Shown here: positions 27,252 to 36,240 of the stretch, one piece after another | How positions within the stretch are numbered: the stretch's first letter is position 1 | Layout: the number at the start of each line of letters is the position of its first letter | Assembly (NCBI GenBank): GCA_003612515.1 | Contig: RAZB01000001.1 | Span: forward strand, 124,001-188,000 | Length of the DNA stretch: 64,000 nt | Source: a bacterium D16-34 | GTDB taxonomy: Bacteria > Actinomycetota > Coriobacteriia > Coriobacteriales > Eggerthellaceae | Direction: 5' to 3' | The notes under the pieces: model-generated | Database searches by the model: none | What the model was told of the DNA's origin: nothing | What the model saw: the letters and a program-made list of their open reading frames with translations, nothing else | Translations under genes and position numbers: made by a program

Positions 27252-28676
27252 ATGTCGTTGGTGTGCTATCATAAACAAATGACTTTATTAGCAAATACTC
27301 GCATGAAAAGCATGAGCGTAAAACAAAATGCGCTATATCTTTTATCTGCTGGTATGTTCTTTACCTTTCAATCTTTTTTTGCGCTCCCAAGTCCAGAGCA
27401 GGCAGACATAACAAACCCTCTCTCTGTGCCACGTTTCTTTTTCTCCTTTTTGGGTTCTGCATTCATAACACAATTACTATTTTCGATACTTAAGCCAAAG
27501 AATCAGCGAGCGCTACTTTCGTCTGTTATGCCGCTAGTTCTGTTGCTTGTTTTTGGCATGGTAATTTCAAGTCTCTATTATTTGGGTAATATCGGAAGTC
27601 CTATCCTTATCCCCCTTGGAGCTGCTTGTGCAGGGTGTGGTTTTGCGCAACTTTTTCTCAAATGGACGCGAGCTTATAGTTATCTCTCAAAAAAAGAGGC
27701 TTTCTTCTATGTTTGTGTCTCGCTGCTCATTGCTTCAGCTCTTCGAATAATTACAGCTCCACTGATAGAAGGAAACGCAAACATGTTTATCATGACTGCG
27801 GGCTTTCTGATTGCTGCCCTCCCCTTAGAAAAACTCGACCAACCTCAGAAAGATAGCACAGCACCAACAAAGCCAACAACCAGAATTCACCTTATTAAAT
27901 ATAACAGCGATATCCTATTACCCCTTGGAGGTTGCGCATTAAGCTATATTATCGTAGGTTTTATTTGGGGAAGCTCCCTTATTGGAAAAGACGTATCATC
28001 GCTATCGGACTTCCTCAGCAATCAAACCGCCAACATTATAGGAATAATAATTTTTTCTATTGCTATCGCACGAAATGATTCACCGCAGATTCTCGTAAAA
28101 ATATATACATTTATTGGGGCTGCTCTTTTATTACTGGGATGGCTTTTCTTTATGATTCCGCTTCCGCCCTCTTTGCCCTTGTCAACCATTGCGAAAGGCA
28201 TCGGAGATGCTTTTTTCAATATTATTTTATGGGCGAGCCTTTGCACTATTACAAAACGAGCTTTTGGGGATCTCAGTGCAGCTAGCCTCATAAATGCGGC
28301 CTTTATAGCTCTCTTTATGTTATGTATGTTTACATCAAGCTTGCTTGGAAAAGATTTTGCACAGCATATTCCTCCCATCGCTACCGTTATATATCTTGTG
28401 CTTTTCGCGCTTTTCGAAATCAAGCACAATAAAAGACAACACCCGCAAAGCATTCGTAATTACGAGGATATAAGTCAGCAAATTGCACGCGACTACGGTT
28501 TAACCGAACGAGAAACAGAAGTGCTTTCTCTCTTGTCGCGCGGAAGATCTTCAAGCTTCATTGCCGAACAACTAACCATATCTCCGCATACTGCTAAAAC
28601 CTACACGAAGCGCATTTATGAGAAGATCGGCGTGCACTCCAAAGAAGAGCTATTAACGTTTGTTGATACTTATTAA
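27252..28676 (+). CDS. LuxR-type regulator with polytopic membrane N-terminus
   Basis: The product (up to 474 aa) has about twelve hydrophobic helices over residues 25-395 and a C-terminal LuxR/GerE helix-turn-helix (LTERETEVLSLLSRGRSSSFIAEQLTISPHTAKTY). This architecture is strongly expanded in Eggerthellaceae, usually next to flavoprotein reductases. The membrane part may sense a substrate. In-frame ATG codons at 27279, 27303 and 27312 are alternatives; none has a clear ribosome-binding site. It converges on the flavoprotein gene 28804-30630, which it may control. GC content is lower than in its neighbours. Confidence 0.82.
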   Translation: MSLVCYHKQMTLLANTRMKSMSVKQNALYLLSAGMFFTFQSFFALPSPEQADITNPLSVPRFFFSFLGSAFITQLLFSILKPKNQRALLSSVMPLVLLLVFGMVISSLYYLGNIGSPILIPLGAACAGCGFAQLFLKWTRAYSYLSKKEAFFYVCVSLLIASALRIITAPLIEGNANMFIMTAGFLIAALPLEKLDQPQKDSTAPTKPTTRIHLIKYNSDILLPLGGCALSYIIVGFIWGSSLIGKDVSSLSDFLSNQTANIIGIIIFSIAIARNDSPQILVKIYTFIGAALLLLGWLFFMIPLPPSLPLSTIAKGIGDAFFNIILWASLCTITKRAFGDLSAASLINAAFIALFMLCMFTSSLLGKDFAQHIPPIATVIYLVLFALFEIKHNKRQHPQSIRNYEDISQQIARDYGLTERETEVLSLLSRGRSSSFIAEQLTISPHTAKTYTKRIYEKIGVHSKEELLTFVDTY

Positions 28677-28732
28677 CAAACACGGCATCAATAAAGCAAA
28701 GCATGCTTATTTAATTGTTTGCTCAATGCAAA

Positions 28733-28768
28733 AAAGTGGCGACGTGCACTTGCACCTGTCGCCACTTT
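28733..28768 (-). terminator. Rho-independent terminator
   Basis: The 11-bp stem AAAGTGGCGAC / GTCGCCACTTT is followed on the minus strand by a T run (TTTTTTG), 35 bp after the flavoprotein stop. On the plus strand it may also serve the convergent LuxR gene, though the T tract there is poor. Confidence 0.85.
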
Positions 28769-28803
28769 GGAGGGTTCTTTGTTAACTCGTTAACCCCTCG
28801 TTG

Positions 28804-30630
28804 CTAGAGAGCGCCCACTATCTTTCCCGCAACTCGGCCATGTGTCATTGCCATGCCAATTGAGGTACCTGCCGTCGGAGTGGAATATGCGTTTCCATAG
28901 CGCTGACCCAAACAATTGCCAACTGCATAGAGTCCCTTAATACGGCTGTAGTCAGGTCGAATGCAATTCAACTTCTCATCAGTCATCAAACCACACAGTG
29001 TGATCAAACCAGCACTGCCCGTACCAGCATTGCTGGAAGGTGCAACATAGTAAGGAGGCTCATCAATGGGAATCATATGCCATGCGTCTTTGCCGAAATC
29101 AGTATCAGCGCCTGCGTAGCACAGTTCGTTATAATGCTTAATCGACTCCAGCGCAGTTTTAAGCGATTCTCCTTCATAACCCGCATATTTTAGGGCAGTT
29201 TCCAAGTCGTCCGATCCATACACCTGAGCAGGCATTCGTTCGGTAATCGTACAAGACCGAACAAAAGCCCCTTCTGCGCCCGCTGGAACAACTTCAGCCA
29301 TGTCCGTTACCAAATCCTCATAATACTGGGGTCGCGTATAATTTGGTGCACCGTGATCAATGCTGGCGTTTTGTACAGTAGTCAGCCATTTACTATCTGT
29401 AACCGTAGCGATAATCCCAATAGGCTGACGTATGCTTGCAGCAAAAGAACCGACTGTAGACCCTTCGTCCATGTAGCGCTTTCCTTCAGCATTAAGCCAC
29501 AGGAATGGCGCAGTACCCCAAGGGCCGCCTCCGCCACCACCCATACTCGCGGTAGGACGCGGACCTGGTTCAATATAGGCGCCTGCCCAACAGCCCATTT
29601 TATGACCCGAGCCGTCGTTCATTGTCATTGTCGTTACCGAGTTTGGCTCGATACCTTGACGAGAGCACCATTCTGGAACCTCTGAAATCAGCTGCCAAAT
29701 CATCTGACCATTCTGTCCGAAATCGCCCGTTGCTAGAATAACGCCTTTAGCAGCTTCAAATTTAACTATGTCATCTGCTTCGTTTTTAGCCAGAACACCC
29801 GTCACATCACCCGCCTCATTTTGCGTACAGACAACAGCGGTAGTATTGTAGTACCACGTCGCGCCTAACTCTTCAGCACGCTTCACAGAGAAGCTTTCTG
29901 CTTCGCTAAGGTTGGAATACATGCCTACACCATCAGCAGGCTCATCGTGATAAGGACCCCAAAACATTGCATCTCCAACCCATGTCTTGTACCCAGATTG
30001 GATAATCGGATAGTCTTGAGGTTCACGGCCATACGCTACATGCAGACCAAGTTCTCCTTTTGGCCCCATTTCAAGCATATGGTGGTCACTGGGAATAAGA
30101 GAATAAAAATTATCGAACATCTCTCCAGAATTCTCGACATACAGACGGATGATTTCTGGACTCACACGATTCCCGCCACGCTTGCAATACTCTTGAACAA
30201 TTTCACCTACGTTATAAGGTCCATACCCTTGTTCCTGAAGCCACTGAGAGTTGTAGTGACCAATTTCTTGTCCATAGCAATGGAGATAACCAGTTTCCGA
30301 ATCAGGCGCTCGCGTCTCTAAAACAGCAACTGTCGCCCCTTTTTCAGCGGCCGCAAGCGCTGCTTGAATGCCTGCATGACCCGAGCCGCAAACAACGACA
30401 TCCACAGAGACAACGTCAGTGATTTCATCGTCAGAAATCTCTGGCTTCTCACCGAGCCAATCCTCATTACACATATAACCGTTTGGCACTTGAGCCGTTG
30501 ATGCCAACGCTTGCTCTTGTGCTTCTTGCTGCGACTGTGGCGAACAACCTGCAAGCGCAACCCCAGAGGCAGCCAAAACACCTGTTGTCAAAGCCCCCTT
30601 AAAAAAGCTCCTTCGATTCATTGCTCCCAT
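28804..30630 (-). CDS. TAT-exported FAD-dependent reductase
   Basis: The start is the ATG at 30630, with GGAAGGG about 6 nt upstream, giving 608 aa; a second in-frame ATG is 9 bp later. The twin-arginine signal (NRRSFFKGALTTG, then AGCSP) precedes a mature domain with the FAD motif VVVCGSGHAGIQAALAAAEKGA and the fumarate reductase/succinate dehydrogenase flavoprotein fold, ending in GRVAGKIVGAL. It has no heme or FMN-binding site. It is a paralogue of the 32489-34396 product. The electron acceptor it reduces is unknown; this family in Eggerthellaceae acts on many plant, bile and drug compounds. Confidence 0.85.
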   Translation of the reverse strand: MGAMNRRSFFKGALTTGVLAASGVALAGCSPQSQQEAQEQALASTAQVPNGYMCNEDWLGEKPEISDDEITDVVSVDVVVCGSGHAGIQAALAAAEKGATVAVLETRAPDSETGYLHCYGQEIGHYNSQWLQEQGYGPYNVGEIVQEYCKRGGNRVSPEIIRLYVENSGEMFDNFYSLIPSDHHMLEMGPKGELGLHVAYGREPQDYPIIQSGYKTWVGDAMFWGPYHDEPADGVGMYSNLSEAESFSVKRAEELGATWYYNTTAVVCTQNEAGDVTGVLAKNEADDIVKFEAAKGVILATGDFGQNGQMIWQLISEVPEWCSRQGIEPNSVTTMTMNDGSGHKMGCWAGAYIEPGPRPTASMGGGGGGPWGTAPFLWLNAEGKRYMDEGSTVGSFAASIRQPIGIIATVTDSKWLTTVQNASIDHGAPNYTRPQYYEDLVTDMAEVVPAGAEGAFVRSCTITERMPAQVYGSDDLETALKYAGYEGESLKTALESIKHYNELCYAGADTDFGKDAWHMIPIDEPPYYVAPSSNAGTGSAGLITLCGLMTDEKLNCIRPDYSRIKGLYAVGNCLGQRYGNAYSTPTAGTSIGMAMTHGRVAGKIVGAL

Positions 30631-30781
30631 AAGTTTCCCTTCCTCGCGATTAGACGAACCCTTCGCTCGCCCAATCAAGACAATGGGATATTTTTGGCAA
30701 ACAAGAAAGCTTCAAAACGGGGGATTTTTTGAGAATACCCCGTTTGGATTACAGGGTATAAAAGGCCAATTCGCCTTATAG

Positions 30782-32293
30782 CTACAGAGCTACACCTGAG
30801 TCAACCATATCAATAAGCTGCTGTTTTGAATGAATGTGCAACTTCTTATAAATGCTCTTTACGTGTTCGCGAACGGTATTTTCAGACACGAAGAGCCTCT
30901 TGGCAATGCTTGCTCGTGTGTGCCCTTGCGCCAAATAGCGAAACACTTCGCTTTCGCGCTCTGTTAGTCGATAGCGACGTGCTAGTTCTGCACAGCGAGC
31001 CGCATGAGGATCTAACACCTGATCATGCGCTTCGTCAACTGATGTGTGCTCGTTGGCGTCAGAGACTGCAGATGCTCTCATACGAACCTCAGGCTGCGAT
31101 ACCGTCTCAGCAGCATCTTCGCCCACACCCCTATCGCCTGTCGAAGTACTTGTTCCCGCTGCCTCCCAAATCACCTTGTTGCTGAGGAGCAAAATAGCCG
31201 CTATGGCAACAAGAAATGCCACCAGCACCACACTATTCATAAGCGATTGGGAATCGTTGCCACCAAGCGGAATGAGCACTTGTCCAACAACAACGCCAAT
31301 AGCATGCCCCACATCAAGCACCCCCCAAGCCGCTGGGAACAAAAACGAAAGCGAAACAATAGTGCGCCGGTGCGTGCCCACAAGCACTAAAAGCACAAAA
31401 ACTTTCAGCATCTGCCAGGCGAAAAGCGTTGCCGACAACCAAATCGGGGCAAGATCAAGCCACACGATATTAAGCAGTATGACCGCCAACACAAACACCG
31501 CAAATCCTTTAAGGAGCGTCAAAGTTTGTATGCGCTTGCGGCCAATTGCAAGTATCACCACAAGCACCAAAGAGATTGCCATGCCCACCTTCGCAATGCT
31601 CTCATTAATGGTGCGCATGATCTCTTCCGTGCAGCCGTTCGCGGTGGTTCCCGCAACAATGCCAAGTGCAATTGCGAATAGCGCAATACCGGCCGCCAAC
31701 TTGGCAAATTCTGAAGGATGTTTCGGTCGAATGAGCAAGGGGCTTGATTCCAGTGACACTTTTCGCATGCTTGCCATGAAACAAATAAGCGAACCAGCAC
31801 CTGCAAGCGAAACCAAAACAGGAATGCCTAACTCTGCGCCGTTCATAAATAGGTAGTCAACAAAGATGCCGACAAGCATGCCTGTGCACGCACACCATAA
31901 AGCATCGCTTCGTGAATAATTCACGAGCGCCGTTGCCCACACATATGCCATCGCTGAAACCGAAAAGCCCACCACAAGAGCTGCTAGATAAATCCCCCAA
32001 AGCGGCAAAAGCGTTCGCGATAACAACACAATAGCAATCGTGCTGATTAGAATCGCAAGCGCGCCAAGCTCGAGCATCCACGTGGGAGAAAATGCCGCGC
32101 GATCTTTCCTGTATGACACAAGACAAAAAACAAGCAGCAAGCTTGCGCTCACATCGCCTGCTGCCAAGGGCGAAAAACCGAGATCCGCCGAAGACGGAAA
32201 GAGAAATGAAACCGCTGCATTTTGCCATGCGAAAAAGAGACCAAAACCCACTATGGTCAAAACAGCGCGTGAAATTGACATGTTTTGCGTCAC
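30782..32293 (-). CDS. LuxR-type regulator with polytopic membrane N-terminus
   Basis: The 503-aa product has about twelve hydrophobic helices (residues 10-375), a hydrophilic linker of about 50 residues, and a LuxR/GerE DNA-binding domain (LTERESEVFRYLAQGHTRASIAKRLFVSENTVREHV). The start is GTG at 32293 with GGGAGGG upstream. It is divergent from the flavoprotein gene at 32489 with a 195-bp shared control region, so that gene is the likely target. Same family as the 27252-28676 product. Confidence 0.87.
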   Translation of the reverse strand: MTQNMSISRAVLTIVGFGLFFAWQNAAVSFLFPSSADLGFSPLAAGDVSASLLLVFCLVSYRKDRAAFSPTWMLELGALAILISTIAIVLLSRTLLPLWGIYLAALVVGFSVSAMAYVWATALVNYSRSDALWCACTGMLVGIFVDYLFMNGAELGIPVLVSLAGAGSLICFMASMRKVSLESSPLLIRPKHPSEFAKLAAGIALFAIALGIVAGTTANGCTEEIMRTINESIAKVGMAISLVLVVILAIGRKRIQTLTLLKGFAVFVLAVILLNIVWLDLAPIWLSATLFAWQMLKVFVLLVLVGTHRRTIVSLSFLFPAAWGVLDVGHAIGVVVGQVLIPLGGNDSQSLMNSVVLVAFLVAIAAILLLSNKVIWEAAGTSTSTGDRGVGEDAAETVSQPEVRMRASAVSDANEHTSVDEAHDQVLDPHAARCAELARRYRLTERESEVFRYLAQGHTRASIAKRLFVSENTVREHVKSIYKKLHIHSKQQLIDMVDSGVAL

Positions 32294-32488
32294 GGTTCCC
32301 TCCCTTCCCCGAAACGTGTTACGAAATTAAATTACGCCCTTTTTTAGCTGACGACAAGCGATTTTTCAAAAACCACCCGTTTGTGGTTACCGCAATAAGG
32401 TTACCTTTTGCGTCGAAGAGGCGGTAGCGTATCTGCACGCTTGGAGAGGGCAAAGCTACCGCGAGGGTAAAAGACCCAAGGAGGGTTC

Positions 32489-34396
32489 ATGAAACATTCA
32501 ACCACAGGCGTATCTCGCCGCTCGTTCCTCAAAGGCGCCGCACTTGCTGGTGTGGGCGCAGCAGCAACCTCTATGATTGCTGGTTGCGCGCCGTCTGCAA
32601 AAAGCGACGCGCAAGATGCCGAAGATCTTGCTGCTACCGGCTCTGGCACTTCAGCATCTGGCAACCCTGCATGGCTGGGCGATGCTCCTGTCATTGACGA
32701 AGCTGACGTTGTAAGTACTATCGACACCGAGCTTTTAGTCATTGGTGGCGGAGAAAGCGGTTTGCCTGCCGCACGTCGCGCAGCTGAGCTTGGCATGAAG
32801 GTTGTCGTCATGGAAAAGCAGCCTGAAGACACGTGGGCACCTATTGGCTGCGATGTTGGAACGATCAATTCGCAAACCTACCTCAACACCGGCGCAGAAG
32901 CAGTGGACGAGATGCAAGTTCTCAACGAGTGGCAACTGCGCAGCTACTGCCGCACTATGCCATCAGTTGCAAAGATGTATGCAACGCGCTCTGGCGAGGC
33001 ATATGACTGGATTTGCGAACTCGCTCCACAGGAAGACCTCGACGAGTACCAGGTATTCTACAGCTTCCCGAATGGCCGTAACCGCGTTGCGGTCAATCAC
33101 TCCGGCTACACATCATTCCCAGGCACGGTGTCTCACCGCGACTTCAACAACAAGCTCGGCAATGGCGAAAACCAGCCAGCTTGGGGTCCGATCATGCGCT
33201 ACAGCATCGAGAAGTCTCAGGAACTGGGCGCAGAATGGCTCTTCTCTACCTCAGCTCTCGTGTTGATTCAAGACGAAGAAGGCAGCGTAACTGGCGCTTA
33301 CGGCGAAGGCCCGGACGGAATTGTTCGCGTGAATGCTGATGCAGTTTTGTTGGCATGCGGCGACTTCTCAGGTAATGGCGAGATGGTTTTGGCGCTCAAT
33401 GACGAGGTTCGCCAACTTGCCGAAACTTCCGACATTGACACTTCTGACCCGTCAAGCTTCATGGGCATGGGCCAAGATGGCATGGGTCACAAGCTGGCTT
33501 GCTGGGCAGGCGGCGTTATGGAGCCCGGTCCGCGTGCTGCTATGAACTTCGGTAACGGCATGGGAGCTCCTGGCTTAACTGCAATCGGTAACTATCCGGT
33601 ATTTGGTTCAGACGGCAAGCGTTTCTATAACGACTCACAGCTGCAATTCGGCGGCCAAGGGTTCTTCGCCCGCCGTCCTCGTGGCGAAATGATGTGCACC
33701 ATTGCTGATGGCAAATGGGAAGAGAACATCATGAATCAAGGCTACGAACACAACATGTCTTCAACCACCTGCGCTCGTGAGTGGGATCTGGTAAAAGAGT
33801 GCATGGAAAACTACACCACCGGCCCTGATGGTTTTGAGGTCTACGGTTTTACTGGCTATGGCATGAACAAGTCAAAGATGTATGCAGCAGAAACGCTTGA
33901 GGAGCTTGCCGACATCCTTGGTTATGAAGGCGAAGCAAAGCAAGGCCTACTTGATGAGATTGCCCACTACAACGAGATGTGTACAGCTGGCAAAGATACC
34001 GACTGGGGTCGCGATGAGTCACTTATGACGCCCCTTGATACGCCGCCGTTCTTTGGCATGGCTGGATCTGCTGACAAGGGTCGCGTTGCCTCTGGCATGG
34101 TGCAAATGTCTGGCGTTCTCGTAAACGACAACCAGCAGGTACGTCGCGTTGACGACAGCATCATCAAGGGCTTGTATGCGTGCGGCAACACCGCTGGTGG
34201 TCGCTATGCAATCCAGTACCACACCGCACTTGCCGGCAACTCTGTTGGTCTGGCGATTACGCAAGGCTATTGCACCGGCGAACACATTGCGCAAAACCTT
34301 GAAGCTGACAAAGCCTACGCCGATGAGTATGCCGCAAAACTGGCTGAGCTGGCAGAGCAGCGCGCCAACCAACCTCAGGGCGGCCCGCCGATGTAG
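32489..34396 (+). CDS. TAT-exported FAD-dependent reductase
   Basis: The 635-aa product has a twin-arginine signal (SRRSFLKGAALAGVGAA, then AGCAP) and the FAD motif LLVIGGGESGLPAARRAAELGM, followed by the fumarate-reductase-type flavoprotein fold and a C-terminal CGNTAGGRYAIQYHTALAGNSVGLAITQG block. The ATG has AAGGAGG 6 nt upstream. The mature chain begins with a WLGDAP segment also seen as WLGEKP in the 28804-30630 product, showing common descent. It is single, ends in a strong terminator, and faces a divergent LuxR-type regulator. Substrate unknown. Confidence 0.87.
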   Translation: MKHSTTGVSRRSFLKGAALAGVGAAATSMIAGCAPSAKSDAQDAEDLAATGSGTSASGNPAWLGDAPVIDEADVVSTIDTELLVIGGGESGLPAARRAAELGMKVVVMEKQPEDTWAPIGCDVGTINSQTYLNTGAEAVDEMQVLNEWQLRSYCRTMPSVAKMYATRSGEAYDWICELAPQEDLDEYQVFYSFPNGRNRVAVNHSGYTSFPGTVSHRDFNNKLGNGENQPAWGPIMRYSIEKSQELGAEWLFSTSALVLIQDEEGSVTGAYGEGPDGIVRVNADAVLLACGDFSGNGEMVLALNDEVRQLAETSDIDTSDPSSFMGMGQDGMGHKLACWAGGVMEPGPRAAMNFGNGMGAPGLTAIGNYPVFGSDGKRFYNDSQLQFGGQGFFARRPRGEMMCTIADGKWEENIMNQGYEHNMSSTTCAREWDLVKECMENYTTGPDGFEVYGFTGYGMNKSKMYAAETLEELADILGYEGEAKQGLLDEIAHYNEMCTAGKDTDWGRDESLMTPLDTPPFFGMAGSADKGRVASGMVQMSGVLVNDNQQVRRVDDSIIKGLYACGNTAGGRYAIQYHTALAGNSVGLAITQGYCTGEHIAQNLEADKAYADEYAAKLAELAEQRANQPQGGPPM

Positions 34397-34469
34397 GCCT
34401 TAGGGCACCTAAAAGCTTTACTCCCTCCCTCCATAGAGAGTCGTGTAGCTCATACTCGCTGCACCCTCC

Positions 34470-34503
34470 GACCCCGCGACTACCCTCCCATTGTCGCGGG
34501 GTC
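34470..34503 (+). terminator. Rho-independent terminator
   Basis: The 11-bp stem GACCCCGCGAC-type arm (read GACCCCGCGAC / GTCGCGGGGTC) is followed by ATTTTGTTTG on the plus strand, 74 bp after the flavoprotein stop. Confidence 0.82.
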
Positions 34504-34622
34504 ATTTTGTTTGCAGCCACGTTTCACGCCCGCTACAGTTCGGCACAAAGACAGCGTTTGCAAACACAAACCACCTAAACACAAACTACCATGAGATAGG
34601 TTGTGCGAAAAAGGAGGAAACT

Positions 34623-34940
34623 ATGTCGCATAAAGAACAATATCAGCACGTCATTGAGCTACAGAAACGCGTCATTGACGAGATGAAGCATTTGGAAGAT
34701 GAACAGGTCATCCCCTCAGCACTTGAACATGCAAAAGAAAAGGCAATCGCCTGGGCTGAAGCAGTGGAAAAAGAAGACGGCAACGACAAGTCGTATCGCG
34801 AGTGGCCGCCCAAGCAGTTTGCACACGAACTCAAAAAGAATATCACCTTATTTGGCAATCATGAGGGAACACAAACTATTCGCGAATACGAAGAGGCTGT
34901 TGGCAAGATCAAATACCACGCCGATCACGAAGAAGTCTAA
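34623..34940 (+). CDS. Small charged cytosolic protein of unknown function
   Basis: The 105-aa product starts at the ATG at 34623 with a strong AAGGAGG 6 nt upstream. It is very rich in Glu, Lys and His, probably mostly helical, with no membrane segment, and has a central WPPKQFAHELKKN segment. It stands alone between two hairpins. I recognise no family. Confidence 0.72.
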   Translation: MSHKEQYQHVIELQKRVIDEMKHLEDEQVIPSALEHAKEKAIAWAEAVEKEDGNDKSYREWPPKQFAHELKKNITLFGNHEGTQTIREYEEAVGKIKYHADHEEV

Positions 34941-34964
34941 ATCTAAGTTTGCTGTAATTCGTTA

Positions 34965-35004
34965 TACGAACGGGCACCCAGTCTAGCCTGAGCGCCCGTT
35001 CGTA
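34965..35004. terminator. Hairpin between convergent genes
   Basis: A perfect 11-bp stem, TACGAACGGGC with GCCCGTTCGTA, encloses an 18-nt loop, 25 bp after the small protein and 50 bp before the HemW-like stop. There is no T run on either side, so termination is only a possibility. Confidence 0.45.
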
Positions 35005-35054
35005 CCCCTGCCGCAGCCACCACAGACACCTGCGGCTCAATAATCCTACTCGGG

Positions 35055-35978
35055 CTAAATCCTATACGTTGCATCAAGATCACGCTGTTGTTGGCGCACC
35101 GACTCGGTAAGTTCGAGCGCACTTTCAACAATCAGCTCATATTCGCCGCTATGGCGAATATAGGCATTAATGTCGCCCGTATTCGCCCACATCATCTCAC
35201 CATCAACCGACAGCGTTGCACATCCAAATGCCATGCGTCCACACACCGGATCATCACCTGATGCTGCATGATACCAATCAACTACCAGCGGGTTTTCGCC
35301 ACCAGGCTTCGCGAAATCATAGGTGGTCAGGCGCGTAAAACCATGCTCAATAAGCCACGCAGATGCCACCTCAAACAACTCACTATCACGCGCATCGTTA
35401 ATGCAAACCAGCTCAAAGCGCACAACACCGCATCGATTCGCCAGCCGAAGCGTGCGAAGAAGCGTCTCGGGCGTTTGCCCCGCAATCCCAATCGCTACCT
35501 TCATACCGATGTTTGTAATCGCCGCCTGCTCAAACAGGATGTCCGTTTTGCCCATTTCGGCTTCGGGTGATCGAACACCTAACGCATCTGCCTCGCGCAC
35601 ATCACACGTGAAATAGCGCATCATCACTTGCGGTCTGTCGTATGCTCTCAGCTCATTGGTGTGACCAACGGTCAAGCCACCCGGATCGGCTGTGACAAAT
35701 ACCGGCGTTTCGGGCGTAATTGGCAACAAGCGCTTAAGCCCGAGCATCAAGCGACGAAAATCCTCAGCAGAAAGCGAACTGATTGTTCCTCCACCGAGAG
35801 TCAAAGAGCGAATGTCCCATGCGGGCGATTCCTCTGAAAAGCTTTCGATTTCTCGCAAAACCGCATCCACGTATGCGCGCTTTATAGTGGGATTTACGCC
35901 TGATAAAACACTGGTATCAATGTCTGCTGCAGGCGTCACAACAAAAGGAATATTGATAAATACATCAAACGTTTGCAT
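35055..35978 (-). CDS. HemW-like radical-SAM-fold protein lacking the cluster cysteines
   Basis: The 307-aa protein matches the HemN/HemW family in order: VFINIPF at the N-terminus, YVDAVLREIESF, the GGGT loop (LTLGGGTISSLSAEDF), a TADPGGLT region like the ENPGTLT of HemW, and GIAGQTPETLLRTLRLA like GLPGQT. But the CxxxCxxC motif that holds the 4Fe-4S cluster is replaced by V13-V-T-P-A-A-D-I-D with no cysteine, so radical SAM chemistry is not possible. The C-terminal HemN domain is short. It may be a heme- or substrate-binding remnant. Its neighbours give no clue. Confidence 0.65.
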   Translation of the reverse strand: MQTFDVFINIPFVVTPAADIDTSVLSGVNPTIKRAYVDAVLREIESFSEESPAWDIRSLTLGGGTISSLSAEDFRRLMLGLKRLLPITPETPVFVTADPGGLTVGHTNELRAYDRPQVMMRYFTCDVREADALGVRSPEAEMGKTDILFEQAAITNIGMKVAIGIAGQTPETLLRTLRLANRCGVVRFELVCINDARDSELFEVASAWLIEHGFTRLTTYDFAKPGGENPLVVDWYHAASGDDPVCGRMAFGCATLSVDGEMMWANTGDINAYIRHSGEYELIVESALELTESVRQQQRDLDATYRI

Positions 35979-36135
35979 TGCCCCTCCAACAAAGCTTGAG
36001 TGCTCACATTAAACAGCAACAGCAGATAAGCATTACTCATGCGCTGTTTAAAGCCACTCTTTTTTTAGGTTTGTATGATTCCCTTGCGGGTTGTTTTTTA
36101 GCCTAGCATATATGCATTCACCCGTTGCGGGGGGG

Positions 36136-36217
36136 TCTTTTGCGCACCCGCTTTTATTCGCCAGCTTTTATTCGCCAGCTTTATGCACCTGCTTTTGTTC
36201 GCCATCTTTTGCGCAGA
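36136..36217. repeat. Tandem 14-nt repeats downstream of the tsa fusion
   Basis: Six units of 13-14 nt lie 24 bp beyond the stop of the 36241-38787 gene. Two are identical (GCTTTTATTCGCCA at 36150-36163 and 36164-36177) and a third differs by one base (36191-36204). They fill most of the gap to the HemW-like gene start. Confidence 0.8.
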
Positions 36218-36240
36218 CAATTCCTGCACGTCAAGACATG

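Noticed and set aside
27252-28676. Foreign origin of the lower-GC LuxR gene
   Set aside because: GC is somewhat lower, but the family is typical for this lineage and no mobile element flanks it; the evidence is too thin for a transfer claim.
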